DNA of 64,000 nt from an uncultured Spartobacteria bacterium (GTDB lineage: Bacteria; Verrucomicrobiota; Verrucomicrobiia; Chthoniobacterales; JAATET01): contig CALGTD010000108.1 in the NCBI GenBank assembly GCA_937901895.1, positions 18,374-82,373 on the forward strand, in the 5' to 3' direction. Within the stretch, counting starts at the first letter, position 1, and each line of letters opens with the position of its first letter. This document shows positions 26,972 to 34,841 of this stretch, one piece after another. A program made the position numbers and the translations under genes. The notes below the pieces were generated by a model that did not search any database, was not told the DNA's origin, and saw only the letters and a program-made list of their open reading frames with translations.

Positions 26972-28273
26972 ATGATTTCCCCAGAATCCTCCCAATCCTC
27001 CGTCGGCCGCTATCGCTGGTTCATCTGCGCGCTGCTCTTTTTCGCGACGACGATCAACTACATTGACCGGCAGATCCTCTCGCTGCTCAAGCCCGTCCTC
27101 GACGAGGAGCTGGGCTGGTCCGACACGGAATACGGGATGGTCAATGCGGCGTTTCAGTTCGCCTATGCGGTCGGCCTGTTCGGGTTCGGATGGTTCGTCG
27201 ATCGTGTCGGTCCGAAGATCGGCTATGGCGTCTCGATCTTTGCATGGAGCGTGGCGGCGGCCGGTCATGCACTTGTCTCGACCGTGAGTGGATTCTTTGC
27301 CGCGCGCGTTGCCCTCGGTCTAGGCGAAGGCGGTAATTTCCCCTCCGCGATCAAGGCCGTCGTCCAGTGGTTTCCAAAGCGCGAACGCGCATTTGCCACG
27401 AGCATCTTCAACGCCGGAACGAATGTCGGTGCCATCGCGGCGCCGGCCCTCGTGCCGCTTCTCGCGTTTCACTACGGCTGGCACTCTCCATTCATCCTCG
27501 CGGGTATAGCCGGTGTGCTGTGGCTGTTTCTCTGGGTTCCATTCTACAGCAGCCCGGAGAAGTCGAAATTCGTGGGGAAGCCGGAGATGGCGCACATCCA
27601 CAGCGACCCTGACGAGGCCCTGCAGGATGCGGGTGGGAAAATTCCGTGGATCGGCCTGCTCAAGTATCCGCAGGCATGGTCCTTCATCGTCGCGAAGTTC
27701 ATGACGGACCCGATCTGGTATTTCATGCTGATCTGGCTGCCGGACTATTTTAAAAAGACACGCGGGCTCGACTTGAAGGGAAGCTGGATGCTGCTGGTGA
27801 CCATTTACACGATCGTCACGGTTCTCAGCATTTTCGGCGGCTGGCTTACCGGACATCTCGTTTCCAAGGGCTGGTCCGTCACCCGTGCGCGAAAGACGGG
27901 AATGTTGATCTTCGCCGTCTGCGTCCTGCCGCTGCTCGTGGCGACCTTCGTGGGGAACTGGATGGCGGTGCTCCTCATTGGTCTCGCCGGCGCGGCGCAT
28001 CAGGCGTGGTCGGCGACGATTTACACCACCGTTTCGGATATGTTCCCCAAGCGCGCCGTCGCGTCGCTGGTAGGCATGGGGGGAATGGCAGGCTCGATCG
28101 GAGGCATCATCTTCCCGATCGTGACCGGGATTCTGCTCGACAAGCTCGGCGGATTCACGGGCTACGCCATCATGTTCGGCGTGTGCAGCTGCTCCTACCT
28201 CATCTGCTTCTTCATCCACAATCTGCTCGCGCCGACATTCGAGCAGGTGCGGATGGAAGAGAATCCGGCTTGA
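26972..28273 (+). CDS. MFS hexuronate transporter (ExuT-like)
   Basis: The 433-residue, 12-helix major facilitator protein starts with a cytosolic tail and then RYRWFICALLFFATTINYID, the opening of anion:cation symporter family members such as ExuT and GarP. The MFS signature between helices 2 and 3 appears as GWFVDRVGPKIGYG, and GLGEGGNFPSAIKAVVQWFPKRER is typical of the sugar-acid subgroup. Its place 23 bases after uxaC supports uptake of glucuronate or galacturonate. Confidence 0.9.
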   Translation: MISPESSQSSVGRYRWFICALLFFATTINYIDRQILSLLKPVLDEELGWSDTEYGMVNAAFQFAYAVGLFGFGWFVDRVGPKIGYGVSIFAWSVAAAGHALVSTVSGFFAARVALGLGEGGNFPSAIKAVVQWFPKRERAFATSIFNAGTNVGAIAAPALVPLLAFHYGWHSPFILAGIAGVLWLFLWVPFYSSPEKSKFVGKPEMAHIHSDPDEALQDAGGKIPWIGLLKYPQAWSFIVAKFMTDPIWYFMLIWLPDYFKKTRGLDLKGSWMLLVTIYTIVTVLSIFGGWLTGHLVSKGWSVTRARKTGMLIFAVCVLPLLVATFVGNWMAVLLIGLAGAAHQAWSATIYTTVSDMFPKRAVASLVGMGGMAGSIGGIIFPIVTGILLDKLGGFTGYAIMFGVCSCSYLICFFIHNLLAPTFEQVRMEENPA

Positions 28274-28513
28274 GTGGTTGCCTCCTGGCTCGGGAAACGC
28301 CTGGGCAGGATTGCGCGGCGAATTCCGCCTGACTGGAGGATGGGAGAACGCTTCCGCCCGAATGTGAGGTTGCTCGCGAGGGGCGTCGTGACCGCTTTCG
28401 GCATGACGCTGCTTGCCACGGCGGGCTTTTTGATGGTGTTTGCAATCGTGGTCCTGGGCGGCGGGTATGCCAGGAAACGACTCCGCTCGCGGAGCGGATC
28501 GACGCGCCGCTAG
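28274..28513 (+). CDS. Possible small membrane protein, 79 residues
   Basis: A GTG-started frame directly follows the transporter stop. Its basic N-terminal part (RLGRIARRIPPDWRMG) leads to one clear membrane span (FGMTLLATAGFLMVFAIVVL) and a basic tail. ATG 28340 is an alternative start. Its TAG and the TAG of the convergent gene share the palindrome CTAG. I recognise no family, and it may not be expressed. Confidence 0.35.
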   Translation: MVASWLGKRLGRIARRIPPDWRMGERFRPNVRLLARGVVTAFGMTLLATAGFLMVFAIVVLGGGYARKRLRSRSGSTRR

Positions 28514-28875
28514 GACTCGAATTCCGCGATCACGCGCTTTACGACGGCCATCGCATTGTAGGCTGCGGGATAGCCGATGTAGATCGTCATCTGGATCACG
28601 AGTTGTTTCACCTCGCCAGGGGTGAGGAGTCCGTTTTCCAGAGCGCCGCGCGTGTGCCATTCCAGCTGGGGGAGGCTCGCGGAGGTGACAAGCGAGGCGA
28701 GGGTGGCGATCTTCCGGGATTTCTGGTCGAGCTCCGGGTTCGTGTAGAAGTCGGCGAACCCGTGCTCGACGACAAATTTCGTGAGCTCCGGGGAATTCTC
28801 CATCGCACGCCGTGCGCCCTCCTCGCCGAGATGAAGCTTCAGCAGCGGCAGTCCCTCTTCGAATTTGTGACTCAT
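28510..28875 (-). CDS. Carboxymuconolactone decarboxylase (AhpD-like) family protein
   Basis: The 121-residue helical protein begins MSHKFEEGLPLLKLHLGEEG. It contains the family core LDQKSRKIATLASLVTSASLPQLEWHTRGALENG with the VIQMTIYIGYPAAYNAM segment. The CxxC redox pair of AhpD is absent, so it is of the CMD enzyme type or a related uncharacterised type. The upstream open frame was discarded since the CMD domain begins at ATG 28875. Confidence 0.85.
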   Translation of the reverse strand: MSHKFEEGLPLLKLHLGEEGARRAMENSPELTKFVVEHGFADFYTNPELDQKSRKIATLASLVTSASLPQLEWHTRGALENGLLTPGEVKQLVIQMTIYIGYPAAYNAMAVVKRVIAEFES

Positions 28876-28925
28876 TCCATCCGAGGGGAGCAAGCTGCGG
28901 GCCGCCGCGGAGTCGACGGCTGGAA

Positions 28926-29165
28926 TCAATGGTAGTTGAACAGGTCGGCCGGACCGTAGGCCGTGCCGGCGGCGGTGTTCAGGGCATTCAGGATCTTGCG
29001 CTGCACGTTTGGCGTGAGGCGCCGGCCCTTGCACGCGCGGGACACCATCTTGTGCGTGATTTGTTCGGTGGAGGCGGCGACAAGGTCGTGCGGTTTTAGT
29101 CCGTGATGGACGAGAAGCGCGGCGATGGGCTGTTCTCCGAGATTGCGTTCGACGGGGTCGGTCAT
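28926..29165 (-). CDS. Small hypothetical protein, 79 residues
   Basis: The product MTDPVERNLGEQPIAALLVH continues with LKPHDLVAASTEQITHKMVS and CKGRRLTPNVQRKILNALN. The layout resembles a small helix-turn-helix or Cro/C1-like DNA-binding domain followed by a short tail ending DLFNYH, but I cannot name a family. The start overlaps the SemiSWEET stop by four bases (ATGA), which argues that it is a real, coupled gene. Confidence 0.6.
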   Translation of the reverse strand: MTDPVERNLGEQPIAALLVHHGLKPHDLVAASTEQITHKMVSRACKGRRLTPNVQRKILNALNTAAGTAYGPADLFNYH

Positions 29166-29428
29166 GGTCGTTTCGAGCGGAGCGACAGTGTCAGGATCAG
29201 CACGCTGGCGGCGAGGAGGAATGTCACGGCGTTGGCCAGGATGAGCGGCAGATCCCTGCGCAGAATCCCGTAGACGAGCCAGAGGAAAACGCCCGTCGCA
29301 AAAATGCTGAACGCCGGCAGCGAAATGTCCTCCGCCCGTCGGGTGCGCCAGATTTTCACGACCTGCGGGACGAACGAGAACGTCGTCAGTGTCGCGGCGA
29401 CAAGCCCGATCAGCTGATTGTCCGGCAT
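29162..29428 (-). CDS. SemiSWEET (MtN3/saliva family) sugar transporter
   Basis: The 88-residue, three-helix protein has the PQ-loop motif FSFVPQVVKIWRTRRAEDIS. Helices two and three are FSIFATGVFLWLVYGIL and LANAVTFLLAASVLILTLSL. Bacterial SemiSWEETs dimerise and move sugars down gradients. The gene overlaps the HAD phosphatase gene by 19 bases upstream and the small HTH-like gene by four bases downstream. Confidence 0.88.
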   Translation of the reverse strand: MPDNQLIGLVAATLTTFSFVPQVVKIWRTRRAEDISLPAFSIFATGVFLWLVYGILRRDLPLILANAVTFLLAASVLILTLSLRSKRP

Positions 29429-30228
29429 GGCGTCCTCCTCAGGGATTCCACGGCGCGCGCGAACGCGGCTTCCGGAGCGCCCGTCGCGGCGACCTCGGTG
29501 GCGGCTTCACGTGCGGCGACCGTGCCGTGAGGCATCGCAAACGACCACCCCGCCCAGCGAAAGAGCGGGATGTCATTGTCTCCGTCGCCGAAGGCGACCA
29601 CCTCGTGCGAGCTGATTCCCATTCGCTCGGTGACCGCTGCGACGCCCAGCGCCTTCGATGCGTCTGACGGCAGGAACTCGTAGAGATGCTCCTCGGTCCG
29701 GACGTGGTAAAGCGGGAGCCCCGCAATCTCGGGCAGATCCGGCAGGCGGGAGATGGATTCCGCCTCCCCGAGCCACACGACCTTGTGTGCATGGATTCGC
29801 GAAAAATCCGTAGCGTCTGTTTCCAGCGGCTGTCCGCCGGCAAGGTGACCATAGTAATCGGTGAGCGGATCGGGTTGCAGCGTGCGCACGGCATCCTCCG
29901 AGTAGATGACGCTCGAAAACCCCAGCCGCGATCCGAGTCCGATGAGTAGACGGGTTTCGGCGGGTGTAAGAAAGACCGAGTAAATCGCCTGGTTTGCCTG
30001 AAGGTCGAAGACCGACGCACCCTGGCAGGTCACCGCCCAGCGCGCATCGGCGACCTGTGCGAGATAGGGGGTGATGCGGGTGAGGTGACGGCCGGTCGCG
30101 AGCAGGATTTCGACGCCGTCGGCTTCCAGGCTGCGAAGCGCTGCGAGGTTCTCCGGGCTGATCTGCTTGTCCGGTCCCAGCAGTGTGCCGTCCAGATCGA
30201 TGGCGGCGAGTTTGATCGTTCTTTTCAT
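29410..30228 (-). CDS. HAD-superfamily Cof-type sugar phosphatase
   Basis: The 272-residue type IIB HAD hydrolase has nucleophile motif I AAIDLDGTLLG, motif II LLATGR, motif III Lys in SDASKALGV and motif IV VAFGDGDNDIPLF. Such enzymes dephosphorylate sugar phosphates and FMN-like compounds. The start is the ATG at 30228, 63 bases from the divergent DeoR-family regulator, which likely controls it through the intervening repeats. With SemiSWEET it may form a small sugar-handling set. Confidence 0.9.
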   Translation of the reverse strand: MKRTIKLAAIDLDGTLLGPDKQISPENLAALRSLEADGVEILLATGRHLTRITPYLAQVADARWAVTCQGASVFDLQANQAIYSVFLTPAETRLLIGLGSRLGFSSVIYSEDAVRTLQPDPLTDYYGHLAGGQPLETDATDFSRIHAHKVVWLGEAESISRLPDLPEIAGLPLYHVRTEEHLYEFLPSDASKALGVAAVTERMGISSHEVVAFGDGDNDIPLFRWAGWSFAMPHGTVAAREAATEVAATGAPEAAFARAVESLRRTPCRTIS

Positions 30229-30244
30229 GTTTTCACTTAACAAA

Positions 30245-30258
30245 GCGTAGAAATACGC
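30245..30258. promoter_or_regulatory. Candidate operator between HAD phosphatase and DeoR regulator
   Basis: GCGTA-GAAA-TACGC is a perfect inverted repeat in the AT-rich 63-base gap between two divergent starts. It is followed by two direct copies of AAAACGCA at about 30273-30290. A DeoR-family autoregulatory site would be expected here. Confidence 0.45.
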
Positions 30259-30291
30259 GTAATCAAATAAGAAAACGCAAAAAAACGCATC

Positions 30292-31050
30292 ATGCTGCAG
30301 GAAGAACGTCTCACGAAGATTCTGGACCGGCTCGCCGCCGAGGGGCGGGTGCTTTCGGCTCCACTGGCGGCATGGCTGGGGGTGTCCGAGGACACGATCC
30401 GCCGCGATCTCGCGGAGCTTTCCCAGCGGGGGCAGCTGCGTCGCGTGCACGGCGGGGCGGTGCCGGTTGCCACGGTGCATCCGGAGTTCAAGGTCCGGTC
30501 CGCCGAGCATCTGGGGGAGAAGGACCGGATCGCCGAGGAGGCGGTCCGGCTCATGAGACCCGGGCAGCTCATCTTTCTCGATGCCGGCACGACGGTGCTG
30601 GCGCTTGCCCGCCATTTTCCCCGGAATCTTTCCGCGACCGTGGTCACCCACAGCACCGTGACGGCGACCACGCTTGCCGACTGGCCGAATCTCGAGGTGC
30701 TGCTGATTGGCGGCAAGCTCTTCAAACCGGGACTGTCCACGATCGGGCCGGAGGCGGTCGCGGGGTATCAGCGGATGCGCGCGGACATTTGCTTTCTTGG
30801 AGTCTGCGCGATTCACGCGGAGTTTGGGCTGACGGAGCTCACCTACGACGAGAGTCTGGTGAAACAGGCGATGATCCGGCAGTCGTCCCAGACGGTGGCG
30901 CTCGGGGCGGGGGACAAATTTGGCGTGACGGCCAATTTCGAGGTCGCGCCCGCCTCCGCGGTCGACCGGGTGCTCACGGATGCGACCGCGCCGAAAAATG
31001 CGGTCCAGGCCCTGAGGGCGGCCGGGGTGGCGGTGGAGGTGATTCGGTAA
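30292..31050 (+). CDS. DeoR-family transcriptional regulator
   Basis: The 252-residue repressor-type protein has an N-terminal winged helix-turn-helix (ERLTKILDRLAAEGRVLSA, VSEDTIRRDLAELSQRGQLRRVHGGA). Its C-terminal sugar-phosphate-sensing domain includes FLDAGTTVLALARH and TVVTHS. DeoR proteins usually respond to phosphorylated sugars and regulate the adjacent divergent operon, here the HAD phosphatase and SemiSWEET. Confidence 0.92.
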   Translation: MLQEERLTKILDRLAAEGRVLSAPLAAWLGVSEDTIRRDLAELSQRGQLRRVHGGAVPVATVHPEFKVRSAEHLGEKDRIAEEAVRLMRPGQLIFLDAGTTVLALARHFPRNLSATVVTHSTVTATTLADWPNLEVLLIGGKLFKPGLSTIGPEAVAGYQRMRADICFLGVCAIHAEFGLTELTYDESLVKQAMIRQSSQTVALGAGDKFGVTANFEVAPASAVDRVLTDATAPKNAVQALRAAGVAVEVIR

Positions 31051-31134
31051 AAAACCGATTCCGGGTCACGGAAACGGGCAACGGTCTTCTTTTTCCAACT
31101 TGCTTCGTTGGAGCGTCCACCTAGTTTCGCAGCG

Positions 31135-31656
31135 ATGAGTGTCGAGACTCCCGTTGCCTACGACTCGAAGGTCGAGGGAAACGTCATTTTTACGAAGGTG
31201 GATGCCGCGATCAACTGGATGCGCGGCAACTCGCTGTGGCCCATGCCCATGGGGCTGGCGTGCTGCGCGATCGAGCTGATGGCCGCATCGTCGTCGCGTT
31301 ACGACATTGCGCGATTCGGCGCGGAGGTGATGCGGTTTTCTCCGCGACAGTCCGATGTGATGATCGTCGCCGGCACGGTGACCTACAAGATGGCACTGGC
31401 CGTGAAGCGCATCTGGGATCAGATGCCGGAGCCGAAGTGGTGCATCGCAATGGGTGCATGCGCGTCGAGCGGCGGCATGTATCGCAGTTACGCGGTGCTT
31501 CAGGGCATCGACCACCTGCTCCCGGTGGACGTCTATATTTCCGGATGTCCTCCGCGGCCCGAGGCGCTGCTCGACGGCCTGATGAAGCTGCAGAAGAAAA
31601 TCATGGGCGAGCGCGCGATCGAGGATCAGAAGCGCGAGCTGGTGGAAAATCTGTGA
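31135..31656 (+). CDS. nuoB: NADH-quinone oxidoreductase subunit B
   Basis: The 173-residue subunit carries the terminal N2 [4Fe-4S] cluster of complex I. The cysteines are in place: tandem Cys in GLACCAIEL, then GACASSGG and YISGCPPRPEALL. The start is ATG 31135. It is followed by nuoC with a probable GTGA overlap. nuoA is not upstream and nuoD is not downstream in this window, so the pair is detached from the usual operon order. Confidence 0.95.
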   Translation: MSVETPVAYDSKVEGNVIFTKVDAAINWMRGNSLWPMPMGLACCAIELMAASSSRYDIARFGAEVMRFSPRQSDVMIVAGTVTYKMALAVKRIWDQMPEPKWCIAMGACASSGGMYRSYAVLQGIDHLLPVDVYISGCPPRPEALLDGLMKLQKKIMGERAIEDQKRELVENL

Positions 31657-32261
31657 CCATGGACGAAGTCGTGAACAAGCTCGAGGCCCGGTTTCCCGGC
31701 GTCGTGCTCGAGCGGAAGGAGTTTCGGGGGGAAACCTCGCTGACGATCAAGAAGGAGACCGCTCGCGAGGTGGCGCTGTTCTGCCGGGATGAGCTGGCAT
31801 TCGACTACCTGGTCGACCTCGCGACGATCGATCACTTCCAGACGGAACCCCGCTGGGAGGTCGTCTATGAGCTCTATTCGATGTCGGCAAACATCCACCT
31901 GCGCTTGAAATACACGATGCCCGAGGATGAGCCCGAGGCTCCGACGGTCTCGGACATCTGGCCGACCGCCGACTGGCATGAGCGTGAGGCGTTCGACATG
32001 ATGGGCATCCGGTTCAAGGACCATCCGGATCTGCGCCGCATCCTGATGTGGGAGGGGTATCCCTACCATCCGCTGCGGAAGGATTTCCCGCTGGAAGGAA
32101 AGCCGAGCGAGACGCCGGATGTGGCATTCTCCGAGGTCGCACCGCTGGCAGGCGGTCCGTTCGTCACCGCGCCCACCGACGGCACGACGCAGGTCCGTGA
32201 ACCGCGCGCGCGGCATCTCCCTCCCGAGCCTCCCAAGAGCAAGTTTCTTTCCGAACCTTGA
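31653..32261 (+). CDS. nuoC: NADH-quinone oxidoreductase subunit C
   Basis: The roughly 202-residue subunit lies in the peripheral arm of complex I. It shows the 30-kDa subunit signature WHEREAFDMMGIRFKDHPDLRRILM and the ending YPLRKDFPLEG-like segment (YHPLRKDFPLEGK). A GTG at 31653 overlaps the nuoB stop and has GGTGG seven bases before it; ATG 31659 is the alternative. After the conserved core comes an extra C-terminal tail of about 45 residues, rich in Pro and Thr. The stop overlaps the rnd start (TTGA). Confidence 0.93.
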   Translation: MTMDEVVNKLEARFPGVVLERKEFRGETSLTIKKETAREVALFCRDELAFDYLVDLATIDHFQTEPRWEVVYELYSMSANIHLRLKYTMPEDEPEAPTVSDIWPTADWHEREAFDMMGIRFKDHPDLRRILMWEGYPYHPLRKDFPLEGKPSETPDVAFSEVAPLAGGPFVTAPTDGTTQVREPRARHLPPEPPKSKFLSEP

Positions 32262-33322
32262 TTGCCGACGCCGCAGGGCTCGAGGAGCTTCTCGACCGAC
32301 TTTCCGACATACCGGTGATCGCTTTCGACACCGAGGCGGACAGTCTGCACTGCTACTTCGAAAAGCTCTGCCTGGTCCAGATCAGCACGCCGCACGAGCA
32401 CGTGCTCGTCGATCCGCTGAGCGACGTGCCGATGCAGCCGCTCCTCGATGCGCTTGCGGAGAAGCGGGTGGTGTTCCATGGCGCGGACTACGACCTGCGC
32501 CTGTTGCGCCGGGTGGGAACCTTCGAGCCCCGCGAGATTTTCGACACGATGATCGCGTCGCGTCTCTGCGGCGTCGATCAGCTCGGACTTGCCGCGCTCG
32601 TGGAGAAACATTTCGGCGTGAAGCTGTCGAAGTCGTCGCAGAAGGCGAACTGGGCCCGGCGCCCGCTGCCTCCGGAAATGATCGAATACGCGATGAACGA
32701 CACGCGATACCTCCTGCCGCTTGCCGAGCGGATCGAGGAGGAGGTTCGCCGGCTCGGGCGATGGGAGTGGTTCGAGGAATCGCGAGACCGGATGGTGGCG
32801 GCGTCGCGTGAAGTGCGCGAGCGCGACGAGAAGACGGTGTGGCAGATTTCCGGCTACGCGAAGCTTGGACCACGGGCGCAGTCGATCCTGCGCGTGTTGT
32901 GGTTCTGGCGCGACTCCGAGGCGCGCGCGTGGAACCGCCCGCCTTTCCATGTGATGGGCAACGACGATTTGCTGCGCGTCGCGGAATGCGCGGCGACGGG
33001 CAGGCCGTTCACTCCGCCCCGCATGGCAAACCGCCGCCGGCGGAGCTTCGAGGTTGCGCTCGCGCTGGCTCTTCAGGTGCCGGAGGCGGAATGGCCGCGT
33101 ATGGAGCGCAAGCGCGGGAAACGCCGGACGAACGAGCAGGTGCGACGTTTTGACGAGTTGAAGGCGGTGCGCGACCGGGTGGCTGCGGAACTGAAAATCG
33201 ATCCCGCAATCGTCGCCTCCCGCGGCGGGCTGGAGGCCGTCTCGATCGACGAGAATTCGCCGGCCCTCATGAACTGGCAGCGCCGGCTGATTGGTCTGGA
33301 GCCGCTTCCCGCGAAGGCGTGA
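32258..33322 (+). CDS. rnd: Ribonuclease D
   Basis: The 354-residue 3'-5' exoribonuclease trims tRNA and other RNA 3' ends. The DEDD catalytic motifs are visible: AFDTEADS (Exo I), HGADYDLRLL (Exo II) and YAMNDTRYLLPL (Exo III). An HRDC domain follows at roughly residues 205-285 (LRVLWFWRDSEARAWNRPPF). The TTG start overlaps the nuoC stop; no ATG lies near, and TTG agrees with the family start. It belongs to the overlapped run nuoB to tsaD. Confidence 0.9.
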   Translation: MIADAAGLEELLDRLSDIPVIAFDTEADSLHCYFEKLCLVQISTPHEHVLVDPLSDVPMQPLLDALAEKRVVFHGADYDLRLLRRVGTFEPREIFDTMIASRLCGVDQLGLAALVEKHFGVKLSKSSQKANWARRPLPPEMIEYAMNDTRYLLPLAERIEEEVRRLGRWEWFEESRDRMVAASREVRERDEKTVWQISGYAKLGPRAQSILRVLWFWRDSEARAWNRPPFHVMGNDDLLRVAECAATGRPFTPPRMANRRRRSFEVALALALQVPEAEWPRMERKRGKRRTNEQVRRFDELKAVRDRVAAELKIDPAIVASRGGLEAVSIDENSPALMNWQRRLIGLEPLPAKA

Positions 33323-34140
33323 TGGACATCATCGGACTCGCGCTCGAGGAGGACATCGGGTCCGGCGATGTCACCGTGCGTCACTTCACGGATCCCGAAC
33401 GCCGCTGCGATGCACGGATTCTTGCAAAGCAGGCTGGAGTCCTGGCGGGGACGGAAACCGCGAGGGAGGTGTTCCGGCGCGTGGATGCGACGCTCGAAGT
33501 GTCGATCGATCTGCCCGACGGAACGGGGCTGTCTGCCGGCGATGTGGTGATGACGATTCGCGGCAGGGCGGGATCGGTGCTGACCTCCGAACGCACCGCC
33601 CTTAATTTCCTGCAGCGCCTCTCTGGCGTTGCGACGCAAACGCGACGCTATGTCGATGCCGTCGCCGGGACGGGATGCCGCGTGCTCGATACCCGCAAGA
33701 CAACGCCCGGGTTTCGCGTGCTGGAGAAGGCTGCGGTGCGCGCCGGCGGTGGAACCAATCATCGGCTCGGGCTTCACGACATGGTGATGGTGAAGGATAA
33801 TCACTTCGCCGCAGGCCGGACGGTGGAGGCCCTTCGGGCCGGTGTGGAGGCTGCGAAGGCCGCCGGGCTGCGTGTCGAGGTGGAAGCCGACACGCTGGCG
33901 CAGGCGAAGGAAATCTTCCAGATCCCCGGGGTGGACGTTGTGTTGCTCGACAACATGAGCCTCGAGGACATGCGCGAGGCGGTGCGACTGCGTCCGGCAG
34001 GCCTCCAACTCGAGGCAAGCGGTGGCGTGACGCTGGAAACCATTCGCGCAATCGCAGAGACCGGAGTCGATTTCGTTTCCGTCGGTGCGCTCACGCATTC
34101 CGCCCCGGCGCTCGATCTGTCGCTGGAAATCGAAGGCTGA
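33322..34140 (+). CDS. nadC: Quinolinate phosphoribosyltransferase (nicotinate-nucleotide pyrophosphorylase)
   Basis: The 272-residue enzyme joins quinolinate to PRPP in de novo NAD synthesis, releasing CO2. Landmarks are LEEDIGSGDVT, ERTALNFLQRLSGVAT, DTRKTTPGFRVLEKAAVRAGGG and HDMVMVKDNH, then LQLEASGGV. ATG 33322 overlaps the rnd stop by one base; GTG 33319 in the same frame is possible. nadA and nadB are not in the window. Confidence 0.95.
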   Translation: MDIIGLALEEDIGSGDVTVRHFTDPERRCDARILAKQAGVLAGTETAREVFRRVDATLEVSIDLPDGTGLSAGDVVMTIRGRAGSVLTSERTALNFLQRLSGVATQTRRYVDAVAGTGCRVLDTRKTTPGFRVLEKAAVRAGGGTNHRLGLHDMVMVKDNHFAAGRTVEALRAGVEAAKAAGLRVEVEADTLAQAKEIFQIPGVDVVLLDNMSLEDMREAVRLRPAGLQLEASGGVTLETIRAIAETGVDFVSVGALTHSAPALDLSLEIEG

Positions 34141-34184
34141 GACAGGCGGGGCCGGTGTCCGAACTTCAAGCATAACTCCATCCA

Positions 34185-34841
34185 ATGAAATCTCCGCTCG
34201 ATCGGGACGCGATCTCCGGTGCCGGGGTTGTCGGCAGCCGCATTGCGGTCTTTCAGGAGACCGAGTCGACGAACGACGTCGCCGCGCATGCTGCAGCGGG
34301 CGGGGAGCCGGAGGGATTTGTGGCATTTACGGAAACGCAGACGCGTGGACGCGGACAGTTTGGCCGTCGCTGGGAGTCCCGCGCCGGGCTCGGGCTTTGG
34401 TTTTCCATTCTCCTGCGGCCGCAGTGGCCAACCGGAAAACTGACGGAAATGACGCCGCTCGTTGCCGTCGCGGTGGCGCGTGCCGTCGCGGATCTCACCG
34501 GAAGGGTTGTCCGGATCAAGCCGCCGAACGACATCTTTTGTGGCGGAAGGAAGCTTGCCGGCATCCTGAGCGAAGCGAAAACCGGTGTCTCCATGCACGT
34601 GGTCGTGGGGATTGGCCTGAACGTGAATCACACGGTCGCGGACTTTCCGCCCGAGTTGCGGCAGACGGCGACCTCGATGCGAATCGAAACAGACCAGACG
34701 TGGACACGGGAGGAGGTGGCGACGGCGGTGCTGCGCAGTATCGGAACGCTCTACGATCCGGCATCGCCTCCGGGAGAGGAGGTCGCCCGTGCCTATGCCG
34801 AACTTTCGCACGGTCCGGTTTGTGATAATCTTTGCGGATGA
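34185..34841 (+). CDS. birA: Biotin-[acetyl-CoA-carboxylase] ligase
   Basis: The 218-residue enzyme attaches biotin to the carboxyl carrier protein. The catalytic pattern includes ESTNDVA, the biotinyl-AMP loop GRGQFGRRWES (a GRGRxG variant), IKPPNDIFCGGRKLAGIL and VVGIGLNVNH. There is no N-terminal helix-turn-helix, so this is the enzyme-only class and not a biotin repressor. Its stop overlaps the protease start (ATGA). Confidence 0.93.
   Translation: MKSPLDRDAISGAGVVGSRIAVFQETESTNDVAAHAAAGGEPEGFVAFTETQTRGRGQFGRRWESRAGLGLWFSILLRPQWPTGKLTEMTPLVAVAVARAVADLTGRVVRIKPPNDIFCGGRKLAGILSEAKTGVSMHVVVGIGLNVNHTVADFPPELRQTATSMRIETDQTWTREEVATAVLRSIGTLYDPASPPGEEVARAYAELSHGPVCDNLCG

Noticed and set aside
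31094..31112. TCCAAC-N7-GTTGGA hairpin between the DeoR gene and nuoB as a terminator
   Set aside because: Only six base pairs and no T-run on the plus strand; not enough to call.
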